The position numbers and the translations under genes are program-made. 37,232 bases of DNA. It comes from Pelargonium nanum. Taxonomy: Eukaryota; Streptophyta; Magnoliopsida; Geraniales; Geraniaceae. Positions within the stretch are counted from its first letter, which is position 1. Each line of letters starts with the position of its first letter. The notes beneath the pieces were generated by a model that ran no database searches, was not told the DNA's origin, and saw only the letters and a program-made list of their open reading frames with translations. Positions 1 through 11,500 of this stretch are shown in pieces. The DNA lies in NCBI GenBank assembly GCA_036897485.1, contig JAYMTF010000401.1, positions 1-37,232 on the forward strand, in the 5' to 3' direction.

Positions 1-129
1 ATATATACACACAAGAAATTATCAAAAATCAAGTACTGATAAATAAAAGTTTCAAACTGTGTGAGAATTTTTTTCGTCAGTTCCGTAATAAATTGTGACA
101 GAAATCATATTTTATATAACAAACACACA

Positions 130-182
130 TTTGTGACGACTTAAACAATGACAAAAATATTATGTCAAAGTTCCGTCACAAA
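130..182. repeat. short inverted repeat in NPF6.2 intron
   Basis: Bases 1-256 belong to the intron before the missing last NPF6.2 exon. Within them TTTGTGACG (130-138) and CGTCACAAA (174-182) form perfect 9-base inverted arms. Similar GTGAC/GTCAC words recur nearby. This looks like a worn terminal-repeat remnant of a DNA transposon; no full element can be bounded. Confidence 0.4.
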
Positions 183-256
183 TTATATTTTGCGAATGAA
201 ATCGAAATTTTTGTCACATATTGCGAGTTTTCTTGCAGTGAAAAATGTGTATTTAC

Positions 257-2611
257 CGAAATTGATTGGTGTGGGGGATTCTGGAAGCTTCGGGAGTATC
301 GTCGTACAGAGAAGCGACATTGTAAGGAAGTTCCAGGTTTCTCTTCTTGATAGCTGCAACAATGACCTGGAAAATGTGGACAATGGGGCTTCCTGAGCTT
401 TTCTTGTACCTGTACCTTTTGGTTCCAGACAAGAACACCATGATGGCTATGAACATGGAGACGGAGCAGATTCCATAGGCCCAGCTCCGGCCCACTTCGT
501 CTTGAATGTAGACAAGAACGGTCACGGCCATGAGAGTGCCAGTGGTGATGAAGAAGAAGAACCTGTTGAAGAAGAAAGCCATTTGTGCCTTCTCCTTCTC
601 GTCCTTGTCGTCGAACTGATCGGTCCCGAAGCCGGAGACGCTCGATTTGAGGCCGCCGGTCCCGAGCGCGATGAGGTAGAGGGAGAGGTAGAGAATTCCC
701 ATTTGGAAGCCGTTGGCTTCTTGGCAGGTGGTGGCGGCGTTGGGGCGGCACGCCGGTGGCCTCAGCTGTGGCAGTTTTGTTGATATTGCTAGTGCGGCCG
801 TGCCCTGAATTATATATATATGACAAATAATCAGATGATCAATGTTTTGTTACATTTTTTATGTACTTGTTGGTACGAATACGAACCAGAGTTTGAATAG
901 CTGAAAAGATGGCGATGGTCATGAATCGGCCGAGGAAAGCGTCGGCGAGGAAGCCACCAAGCATGGAGAGAAGAAAGGAAGTGCCCATGAAATCAGTGAC
1001 GATATTGGCGGAAGTGGAACTGGGAAGGTGCATTGTTCCTCCTAGGTATGTCACCAGGTTTACTGCTATTCCCATCGTTGAAAGCCTCTCACATATCTCT
1101 ATCCCTGTAAAAAAATTTATTATCGGTGGTGAAGTTAGGGGCGACTGTAGTAAGCTGTAGTTAAACTGGCGCCGTAGATTTCTTAAAACTTTGTTATATA
1201 CTATTTAAATGATTTTAGTCTAGTAGTGATGTCCCCAACTTAGAGTAGTATTGAAATATGTCATTTGTATGTCAAATTTTTAACGAAAAATATTTTGTGT
1301 GACCTCTTAAGCAAAATTCTAGATTTGCCATCTTATTTGATTTGAGTAAAACTTTTCATAACCTAAAAGTAGTGTAATAAATGATGAAGATATTATAGAC
1401 TAAAATGAAAGTCGTTAGTTCGCAGTATATAAAATCAAAGGCAATAACATCTATCACATCTTATTAAAAAAATTGATCTCCACATCTTGTTCAATTTAAG
1501 TCTTAATTTGTTAATGAATTCAGTACGAGTTATCTATACTATTTTTTATTCTTTTAAAAATATATTAAAAAACAAAGAAAGTGAAAGTGCTCCTATAAAT
1601 TAAAGTATAAAAAAAGGTGAGAACCATGATATAACAGTTTTCTATAGTGCAAAGGCAAACATATAAGCAAGAATAAAAAGAAGGTAGAAAGGTGGATCAT
1701 GTGGAGGAAAAAAGTAAAGAGGATCTCTCCATAATTCCATGTGACTTGTGGACTACCCATAATTCTCATTCCATACTTGGTTATTATTATTACTAATATT
1801 ATTTTTATCAAAAGTAATTGGACTTTATTGTAATGGACTCACATACTTTGTCTATTATGCTCCTACTCGTTTTAATTTAATGTTCAAAAGGCGATCCATC
1901 ATGCAGGAACAGAGCTAGTTCATGAATATATATTTGTTATTTTCACTTCCATCGATAAAATTTAAACTAAATAAAAAACAATTGTGAATGATTCATGAAG
2001 ATCCTTTGCATCTAACTGGCTAATACAGATATGGGTGTTAAATATATCTAAAACTCCACTTATGCATGAATGCATGCACTTACATAAACCTAGCTAAGCT
2101 AAACTATATTGTATCTTTATCGGAATCATATCATTGTATATGCGTGATACAACTACTTAATTAATTATAATTTTTTATCGTTAACAAATTCACACATGTT
2201 ATGCTCGATCATGCTAGCTTTCATGGAGGAAACAACGTAAGATTAATTAAGAAAATGAAAATTAACATGAAAAAAAAGATTAAGGTGTTTGCTTCTCTTA
2301 AGGTCTCATGTTCGAATCTCGGTTGTTATGTTTGCTGATAATAACAAAAGAACATGAAAAACAGAAAGATATGGACCTAGAATAAGAGCCGCCGGAACCC
2401 AACCGCCAGTTTTGGTCCTATCGGCAGGGAAGCCCTTGTAATCGACGGCATCACCAACTGTCCAACTCATCTTCCCCTCCTATATATGTATAATACAACA
2501 CACAAATTATTATCTTGAAAACATTGGTGTATGTATAAATAACAAGAAAATACATGCCATTCATGACCAAACATGTACTAACATAGGCAAAGAAAACAAT
2601 ATACAAACCAT
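257..2611 (-). CDS. NPF6.2: NPF6.2 (NRT1.4)-like nitrate transporter, 5' part of gene
   Basis: Plasma-membrane proton-coupled transporter of the NRT1/PTR (NPF) family; Arabidopsis NRT1.4 (NPF6.2) moves nitrate in the petiole. Coding exons: 2611-2609 (ATG only), 2479-2377, 1104-887 and 804-257; the last exon lies beyond the left edge, so about 290 of roughly 580 residues are present. The start was chosen because ATG is followed at once by a GT donor and the next exon then reads MEGKMSWTV, matching the MESKGSWTV start I recall for Arabidopsis NPF6.2. Starting at the inner ATG (2470) is the alternative. Visible marks: the ExxER proton-coupling motif (E38, E41, R42), the MHLPSSTSANIVTDFMGTS stretch, GRFMTIAIF with T98 at the place of the NRT1.1 phospho-switch threonine, and the long loop ending HTNQFR. 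Intron phases are 0, 1, 0 and 2. The family call is firm; the exact paralogue is likely. Confidence 0.9.
2283..2340 (+). repeat. possible tRNA-SINE remnant (box B-like)
   Basis: In the 1.27-kb NPF6.2 intron (1105-2376), the word GTTCGAATCTC near 2310 resembles a Pol III box B, preceded by a GCTTCTCTTAAGGTCTCATG context typical of tRNA-derived SINEs. No convincing box A or tail was found. Weak call. Confidence 0.25.
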
Positions 2612-3370
2612 TTTCCAATCAATAAAGGAACTTGTTGATTGAAATGAAATGGGTGATGAATAATGAGGAGGAAAAGTAAGGAAGGTAGCTATGGAAGTCT
2701 CTTTGGTTGGTTTGTGAAGTGTGTAATTAACTGACTCTGATGAGAGCTAGTTAGGTTTATAAGGAAATGTGTGAGAAGTGAAGGCTTTTATAGGCAAAAT
2801 GTGTGCCTAGTTGATGTAGTAGCTAGTTTAAAAAGTGACCCACCTCCACTATAGGGTTTCAGACAGATCATCACTAACATAGATACTGGTGTGTGTATTT
2901 TGATCAAAAGGGTATTGTGTAGTAGTAAAGGATTAGGTCTAACGCATTTTAAATAGAAGATTCTAGTTAATAGTACTCTGAAACTGAAACCCTTTGTGTT
3001 TGTGTGTTTTACTTTAAATTATTGTGTAGATATTTGTAGGAGAAATTGAGAAAAGGTGATGTTGATTTGAGGAAGGGCTAAGGAAAATGTGTGTATATGT
3101 GGAATGTTGAGCATCTAAATCTAATAGCTAGTGTATTCACTCACTACTCTTTCTCCTTTGTAGCAGGACTGAGATAGGTTTTTGGGTATTGAAAGATTGT
3201 GAACCCACAGTAGATTGGCTTGCTGGCTGGGGCTCTTGCTGACCCACTACCACAGCAAAATACCCTTTTGCTTTTTTTTTTTGGTTATATACTTTGATAC
3301 GTGTCAAAATTAGTGTATTCTTTCTTCGGAAATAAAATGTCTCGTTTGTGTTCTATTTTCTTTTACATAG

Positions 3371-3423
3371 ATTAGTGTTGGAATATACGAAGAAATGTTC
3401 AACACTAATTCACTTCTTCGTAT
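3371..3423. repeat. two overlapping perfect palindromes
   Basis: ATTAGTGTTG (3371-3380) pairs with CAACACTAAT (3400-3409), and ATACGAAGAA (3385-3394) pairs with TTCTTCGTAT (3414-3423). The arms interlock, so only one hairpin can form at a time. The word TTAGTGTA/TTAGTGTT also recurs at about 3310 and 3437. This may be a nested MITE remnant. Confidence 0.55.
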
Positions 3424-3621
3424 TTTTAGAAATGAATTAGTGTACATATCAATGCATTGACACCATGTATTAGGAGTACGAGGGGAAGTAACTAGTATTT
3501 TGGGGCCTTAGATAACCGTTGATATGTGCCCTAAGATTTTTCTGTTATTTTAATATTACAAAAAAGATGAATGCAAGACATCTTATTTCAGACATATAGG
3601 GGTATTTATTTATGCAAATAA

Positions 3622-3775
3622 GATCGAGGGAAACAACTCGGGTCACTAAGCTAATTAAGGCCCGTAAATGACCGCTCAGTGATAAAGGATGTGGGGGTGT
3701 AAAGACAAACACGAGGTTTACCTAGAAACAACTACTTTCGAAAGAGTGTGTAATAGCTCACTCATCGAGCTTTCT
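3622..3775 (+). pseudogene. nuclear plastid DNA (NUPT): fragment of plastid 23S rRNA gene
   Basis: The stretch reads through as plastid 23S rRNA from memory: GAGGGAAACA, then TAAATGACCGCTCAGTGATA, AGGTTTACCTAGAAACA, and GTGTAATAGCTCACTCATCGA. In the organellar gene these lie in the same order and at about the same spacing, covering the GTPase-associated centre (E. coli helices 43-44 and the flank near base 1100). Differences from the plastid form are mostly C-to-T and G-to-A, as expected for a methylated nuclear insertion. It is too short and altered to work as rRNA. Flanks show no obvious further plastid sequence. Confidence 0.85.
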
Positions 3776-5419
3776 AGCTCCATATATGAATGAAGATAAG
3801 TGATCAAAAGAAAATTTTCACTGATCTTGAACCTACCTAGCTAGGTATATAGAAACAGAAACCACACTTTCTTTGAAATTACAGATCAAATGTGCAGGTA
3901 GTTCTTGTTTTGTTTTTCTCCAACTATCCATTTTTGGATAAAGGATGATGCATTTTTGTGTTTTGTGGGTAGTGACCATCTTCTTCACATGACTTTTACC
4001 CATTGACAAATTCTAGATTGCGACCAATACATGTGCTCTAGTAATGTTCTTATAACACATGTTAATGAACAAGCTTTATCATTGGAAATATTGAATCCAA
4101 CACCAGCAAAGGACATATGAGAATTGAAGTAACCCTAGAAAATGACTTGTTTCGTTGTCAATATACAAAAAATTCAGACACAACTACACATGTCACAAGA
4201 ACCTTTCCAAATTTACCAAACCTTTGTATTCATGTATTGACAATATTATGGTAAATATTCACATGCACCATGCATAGATAGCTACAACTTTTGATACATT
4301 TACGAGTGGAGTCGGCAAGAAAAAGGAGGAAATTGAATTAGAAGCAATGTCAAATCCATGTGGACTTGGAGAATCAATGAGTTGACTTAAAAATAATTGA
4401 TGATTGTTTGAGTTGACAACAAAGCTTATCTCCATCCATATCTCTGGGTCCTTCCTGGATTGGAGGTGGAGCAACAAACAATATTGCAAAATAATTAAGC
4501 TCCTCGTGGATGTATTATATAAAAACTATAGACCATATTACCAACAGACAATAATGGGAATTGAGATTTGGTGATAGATAGGGCACTAGCAAATTAAAAT
4601 TAAACAAGCATTAGAGCAACATGCAACATGAGGGAAAAGAAAAAGGAAGTGAAGGCATGTCCAACAACAGTGGCACTGGCACTCCTCAGAAGCTGGCAAA
4701 ACACCCATTAGCCAGCAATTCTTCATGGGTCCTATATGTATCTCTCTCCCACTATTCCACTTACTCTAATATACATCCAACACAACTACATATTATTTGC
4801 TTGCTTTTTAAAGAACCCTATTTTTGCATGATTAATCTCCACCCCTCTCTCTCTTCCCTTCTAGATCTATCTCCAATCAAGTTGTTCATTAATGGCCTAG
4901 TTTGATGATCATCCCACGTTTGAATCTAAGTTGTTTGGATTGATAAACACTAAGGTACACGGATTGAACACATATATAAACGCGATCAGAATGTTATGAT
5001 TTTAGAGTTTGGAACGTTAGTTGAAACGTTCAATTCGAATCGTGTAATTTTTGTTGGTAACGTACGTGATATGTTTGTTTAATAAAAATAAATATATATA
5101 ATAAAATAATGTTTATGAAATGAAATAATCGACATAAAGCATTTAGTAATAACATAATTAATTGAACAATTCTCAGTCTTACACTGAAAAAAATTTCATC
5201 ATTTGGTTCGTTGGTGTTCCACGTTCTAGAATAGAAATCGCTACGCAGGTAGTGTTTTCTGGTAACTTAGTTCGAAACAACCAAAATTGTTATGTGTTTT
5301 CTTATGTGAAGCAATCTAATATTCACCAATTATGATAAAAAGTGAGACAACTATAATAAATGTGTTGACGAAAAAATCAGGTGATAAATCGAGTTGTCAA
5401 GAAAATACATGCATATCAA

Positions 5420-5580
5420 TGAGTTGTGGCTCAGTTGGCAGCACATATTGAGATTGTGGGAAGAACTTTTAAATTTGATCTACACTTACACCTCTAGAGA
5501 AGAGCGATGAAGTGTAAGTACTACGAGTAAACCCCGAAATGGATTAAACCAATTGCTTACAAAAGAAAATTTTGATACAT
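5420..5580 (+). repeat. tRNA-derived SINE-like element
   Basis: A good Pol III box A, TGGCTCAGTTGG (5427-5438), is followed about 30 bases on by a degenerate box B in the AACTTTTAAATTTGATC region, then by a non-tRNA body and an A-rich end (ACAAAAGAAAA, around 5558-5568). This is the layout of plant tRNA SINEs. No clear target-site duplication was seen, so the ends are approximate. Confidence 0.55.
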
Positions 5581-6680
5581 ACACTCATTGCCCTAATTCA
5601 CATGTACTAATTTGCTTCCCATATATTATCCGCACTCACACAATGCATAGATAATTAAATGTATTTTCTCGGCCTGGAAATCATGACCACCATATCAATA
5701 TATTGAAAGGTGTTAATTAATAATTGGGATTGTGCCTTTGGCATGCTTTTTCATCCTTATAATATAAACCACAATAGAGATTTATTGGTGCATTCGATAT
5801 TTTTATATAGTATATATGTTTCACTGATTGAACCAATTAAGCATGATCTTGGAAATATATATCTTAATGTTTGATTTCATATTTAAATATTAACCTGCTA
5901 AATTCACTAACATGTGCTTGCTATTGTTGTTACCGTATATTTAAACGTGTGCCAATTAAATTAACAAATCATATGTGAATAATTAATTGCATACACTGAT
6001 TTGTAAATTTGTAGCAACACAACATATAAAAAAGCATGTTAGTGGAAGACCTTGTTTGGAAGGGGAGAAAAAGCAAAAGAATCCCGAGAAAATATTGAAA
6101 AATATGCCCAATACAGAAAGTCATGTTCAAGTGTCTCTCTTCCTTTCCACTGTAATTAACTAACATGTGTAAAGTGAAGAACAATCAAACAAAAATATCA
6201 GAAAATCACCCCCCTCAATCTCCATTATATTACATACACTAAAACAGCCCATCACATGCATGCCTGAGCTCATTTTTATAGTAAAATGTGATTCCCTTTC
6301 ATGGAAAAACAAAATGGGTACCATATAACAGGTGTAACATATATATGATCGAATTGGGTCGAATCGGACCATACTTTAAAAACTACTTGAATTGAAAAAA
6401 AGATGATGCAACATTCAAAGTAATTAAGATGGCACACAGATTTTAAAAAAGAAATCTCATAAGGAAAGCCATCGCAGCATTAGCTTGAAGCGTAATAGTT
6501 CATCCCGAGTTGTAGCAAATATAAGCAAATGTTTCCTGACTCAATATCACATAATAATCGCATCTTAAAATTAAAATCTTGTCCTAGTGGCACAACAGCT
6601 TCATCAGTCAAAGCCTCTAAAGGAGCGACCACCACGATCCAAGAGACCCATCACACCGAAATAAACTAATCCATACTACT

Positions 6681-8209
6681 TTAAATCAAGAGCTTCTCAA
6701 TGCCATCCTGCAAATTTGACAAAATAACAGGATTAACTTCAACACACATCCCAAAATTTCTGGGATTTCAACAAATCGCAAATGAATGTACCTTGAGTTG
6801 TTGTATCTGGGATTTCAACTGACTAGCCTCATTAGTTGTAACAGAACATGCAATAACAGGTCTTGTGACTCCACAAGCCCGACCAAGTGCTTGCTTTGAA
6901 GGGACAAATACATACGGCACGTTCTGGAAAAAGTCAAAAACCATATATAATGGTTAACATAGCAAACAGTCTCTACAATAAGGAGTAACAGATAAAAGCA
7001 CAAAAACTAGTTCTGAAGATTGTATAGCAAAAAAACCCTGAAACTCTACTATTAAGACTCATGCAGCATACAGTCAATAAATATGAACCATTGCAAATTT
7101 TGATGATAATGTCGTTTCACACTCCTAGCTTTATATACGAGAGCATTCATCATAGGTCATTAAAGATGAAACATTAAATTTTGAAGATTGTGACGTTTTA
7201 GGCCAAAGTGATATAGCTTTTGTAAGTCTCAAGGTTTCTAACTCAAGCTAAAGTGCTTCACACAAACAGAATTATATGCAATACCTCACGAAAGGATACA
7301 AACTACACCGCACTCACCTGAACTTAAACTTATAATGACTACTGGAAGCATGTTTACCATGATTTGAATTTACAAACTACTGATGAATTATATGAACTTG
7401 TTTACCAGTTCAGTGCTCATGTGATGTACAGTCATTAAATAAACCCAACTTAATTAACAATACCAGATGATTAGCACACAAATCATCTGCATATAAGAAA
7501 TAAACGACAACCTCATATGCAATATACTCAATGCTCAAATCGATACATGTGGTAACATTTCTGATGCAACACAAATTGAGCACCTTCACATTCCGAAAAC
7601 ATCCCCAACAAGATAGAACTCAGAATCATTTTCCCTTTAATTCCGTATCATCAATACAACACAACATCGGGCCAAGCTTGCTAACTAAAAACACAATACT
7701 TCTAAACTACAGCTTCCATAAGCAACACACCATATACATATATCAAACAAACAACTCATATTATATCAACGTACCTTGTCCTCTGCTAACAGGGGAAGGT
7801 GCAAAAGGATCTCGAGCGGCTCAGTATCCGCAGCCATCACAACAAACTCCGAAATACCCCTGTTAAGGGTCTTGGTAGCTGAAATTATCAAACCCAGAAA
7901 ACAAAATCAAAGATACATTCAATTACACATGAAGTGCCTGCAAGTTCATATAAAATAAAGTCCATACCTTCATTGGCGCCCTTTTTGAGCTGCTTGTAGT
8001 TGGCAGCTTGTTGAATAAGATCAAGTATCGTTATCGTGAGCTGCGAATCTGCCAATGGGTAGGCTTTTGGGTTCACTGCCTGCAAAAAATTGAATACACA
8101 GACATGTCAACACCACATAGATACACACACAAAACCAGCAAAAACAAAACCAGATACTTTCTATAGAACTAAATTGGATTCAGAGAGAGAGAGAATAGCA
8201 GAATACCAT
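6681..8209 (-). CDS. SNU13: SNU13 / NHP2L1 (15.5K) RNA-binding protein
   Basis: Nuclear L7Ae-family protein that binds kink-turn RNA in U4 snRNA (tri-snRNP, splicing) and in box C/D snoRNAs (rRNA 2'-O-methylation). Exons: 8209-8207 (ATG only), 8079-7968, 7878-7775, 6923-6792 and 6707-6681, giving 125 residues; Arabidopsis copies are 128. The protein starts [14 protein letters not shown], lacking the TGE residues after Met in Arabidopsis. The kink-turn contact motif KGANEATK is at 34-41, followed by [19 protein letters not shown] and the [15 protein letters not shown] region; it ends EKLLI. All introns are GT-AG with closing phases (0, 1, 0, 0). Divergent from SEC11, with a promoter rich in telo-box and site II motifs. 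Very sure of identity. Confidence 0.96.
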
Positions 8210-8580
8210 TGCGGTTGATTGATCTGTGAAGGCACGAGGCAGAGAGAGGCTAGGGTTTTGCAGCAGAAACAGAGACCGTGAATTAGGGTTTAAGAGAAGC
8301 TCTCTGGAGCATCACGAACTCAATATATAGATGATATGGGCCGAGACGGGTCCGGTTCAGACCAGGCCCATTTTTGACGATCCATAAAACCCAATTAAAA
8401 TATAGTGGGGGCCACATTTTTACACGCGGCGGGATTGTATTGGATGGACTACGCTGAGATGGGACCTACAATTTAGACTACAAGAACTACAGATTTTTTG
8501 GAATTTGCCAAATAAATACCAGAATCGAATTCGAAGCAGAGCACAGAAATCGGCGAGTACGGACAGTGGTGGAGAAGAAA
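8210..8580. promoter_or_regulatory. shared divergent promoter of SNU13 and SEC11
   Basis: Only 371 bp separate the two start codons. Site II motifs TGGGCC (8337-8342) and GGCCCA (8365-8370) sit mid-interval. Telo-box words read on the minus strand as AAACCCTAA (8283-8291) and AAACCCTA (8251-8258), within the SNU13 5' leader. Site II plus telo-box is the known signature of plant ribosomal-protein and ribosome-biogenesis promoters. Transcription starts are not visible. Confidence 0.7.
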
Positions 8581-11500
8581 ATGGGGTGGATTGGAGAGAC
8601 CGTACACTCGATCAAATCGATTCAGATCAGGCAATTTCTCTCCCAAGTTATCAGTCTCGGTCTGTGCTCTTTCTCTATCTACATTTCTGTGTTTGGTTCA
8701 ACTTGAGAACTTGTACTTGTGCGATCTGTTGCTGAATATTCATGTCACTCAATTTTAGTTTTGATATGTTCTTTACTGGGAAATCTTCATCTCTTGTGCG
8801 ATTGTGTCTGTTGATTTTGGATTTTATCTGAAACTGAGTTTGTTTTCTTCTTCTGCGAGTTGACGATTTTGTTGTTATAGGTAATGTGAAACTCTGGATT
8901 TTTTTTTTCAAGCATACCAATCACTAAAGAATTGTCTTGGAAGACAATAGCTAGCAAATTTTGTTTGTAGAAGTGGAGTATAGTTTTTTTATTTATTGCA
9001 AGTTCGATTGAATAGAGTGTAATATACGTTATAATTTGCATTGTGATAAACTGACAGGGTTCTGTTGTTTGGTGATTTATTGTGCCTGGCTTTCTTATGC
9101 AGCCACCTATTACATAATAAACCAAATCATGTGTTTATGTGCAATTGAACCATTGACTGATAGGTTTCTTTTCAATATAGAAAAGCTTTGGCTGTACATG
9201 GTCCCTATTCTCATTTTATTGTTATTGTTGAAGATGTAATTCTAATTAGATTGTAATTCTGTGCTTAGAATCAGATTAAACAAACTATAGATATAGAGAT
9301 ACTATTAGTAATTCATGCATAACTAATTTCCTAAAATGGAAATTAGACACTCATTTTGAGACGGAGGGAGTATTATTTATCAAATCGAAATATTATTCTA
9401 TTGTACCCTGTGAATTCATTGTGAAGTTCAATTGATGAATATCAAGAAAGAATCAAAATCAAATAACAAAGAGAAAAGTCCCAGATTTAACAGTTAAAAA
9501 AAATTTCTTTTGTCTTGGGCTTGTCAATTTGTAATATAAGAATTGATGTTTACTTTCATATGCTTTTTCAGGTATGATTATCTCATCAGCCCTGATTATA
9601 TGGAAAGGATTAATGTGTATAACTGGTAGTGAATCACCTGTTGTAGTTGTGCTCTCTGGGAGCATGGAACCTGGCTTCAAAAGAGTGAGTCACTAGTTTC
9701 ATTTGTAAAAATATGTGTTTGAACTCCTAACTTTTGTCCAGTTGGCTTTTATATTCAGTCTTTTGAATAAGTTAAATCATAAATCATTGTGTTTCCTTGT
9801 ATTGCATCACACTGATTAGTTCAATTTCTGCTATCATGCATTAATATAAAATCTACAATTGCCATTTAATGTCACTTGAAAATGTGTAAATAGTTCAAAA
9901 TCTACCAAAGGAGAAAGAACTTGGTAATGGTTGATAACTTGATATTACTTTGTAAGTTCACAATATGAATATTTTGAAATAATTAAAAATACCAGTTTTG
10001 TGGTATATGGTAGGTGGGGTGTGGTTTTAGGACAAGTTGTTTTATATTATTTCTGATAAGAATACCTAAAGGCCATTATCATGTTTCTGTAACCTGTATG
10101 TGTGTCTGAGTTTGTTTATATAATTATAGCAAAACTGATTCTTAGTTTCTCATGATCTCTAATTTCCTCGTTCTCTTGCAGGGTGACATATTGTTCTTGC
10201 GTATGAATGATGATCCTATTCGTACAGGAGAAATTGTAGTGTTCAATGTAGATGTATGCTATTTTTCCTGTTATCCATCTGTTTTTCTCATTTGCTTTTT
10301 CTAGTTTTATCATTCTCTCTATGTCCCAAAATGAGTACCCACTTTGTAATTTGTAAAATTGAAGGATAAATTAGTTTGGATTGGGTTTTCCCTTTTATAC
10401 TCCCATGTGCTCTTGTAATTCTAACTATCTCAAAGGGTAATAACTAACTTTTCCTAGGGATATTGTTATTAATTCATGTATCACTAACCAAAAAAGGAAA
10501 GTGAACACTCATTTTGGGACAAAGGGAGTAATATGTTATCTCTCATTTACATTTTTTGTTACTTGACCCTTATTATAAAAATCATCAGAACATCCAGCTT
10601 TTAGTATTGTTGAATTGAATTGGATGTTTTGACAGATTATATATTTCAGTATGAAATTTGAAGTTCTTGTTTCATGCTTCTTTTTCAATCCCTTTCAAAT
10701 AGGGTTGTATATAATGCAAAGACACATTTGCATATGACATCCACCAAGTATTTTACTCATACATTGTTCATGTTTGCATCCTTATCTGCTTTGCTGATAT
10801 ATCTTCTGTGCATGGTATAGGGGCGCGACATTCCAATTGTTCATCGAGTGATTAAGGTAACAGTTTTGGAGAAACTCTTTTATGGTACCAGTTGAAGCCC
10901 ATTTAGTTTGATAACTAGATAGGTAATCGGTTTACCTCCTAGATGGATTGTCCTTTGCACATATACTGTAACCATATTAACTGTATTGAAAATTTTAGGT
11001 GATCTGGAAAGTGGATGCAATTAGTTGCCACTCCTTTGTATGTGTCTAAATATTTTAGGCTTCAAAACTCAAAGGATTAACACGTATTCTTGTTTTTCAT
11101 TCTTCAGTTCATCAAGTTTATTTTAGATGGTTTACTTTTAATAACAAATGTGTATTATTTTGGTTATCTTTTTCAGGTTCATGAGCACCAAGATACTGGA
11201 GAAGTTGATCTACTCACAAAAGGTACAATATCATAATTTTATCTAGGAAATGCGAGTGTGGAGTTGCTAAATTCTGTTCGCTTTTCATTTGTGTCTGCAC
11301 TACACATTTTTGTATCTTATGTTGTGAAGGGTGAAAGGGAGGGAAATAAAATGTTATTTCCTTTTGGGATTGAGCTTGTGCAAATCTTAATTAGTAAGAA
11401 CATGGTTATGAAGTTTAAACACATCCAAACTGCCAAGTACTTACAGTTTAGTAATTTCACTTTCTGATTTCCTTCATTCTTGATTGAATAATTTTTCAGG

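Larger units (their letters stand above)
2700..6440. other. gene-poor intergenic DNA
   Basis: About 3.7 kb between the NPF6.2 5' end and the SNU13 3' end. It is AT-rich, and the short open frames have no family resemblance or splice support. Identifiable contents are a palindrome cluster (3371-3423), a plastid 23S rRNA fragment (3622-3775) and a SINE-like unit (about 5420-5580). The proximal 2.5-3.2 kb presumably holds the NPF6.2 promoter; no clear regulatory motif stands out. Confidence 0.6.

Noticed and set aside
3150-3260. GC-richer stretch (GGCTTGCTGGCTGGGGCTCT) considered as a miRNA precursor
   Set aside because: No pairing arm nearby and no match to plant miRNA families I know.
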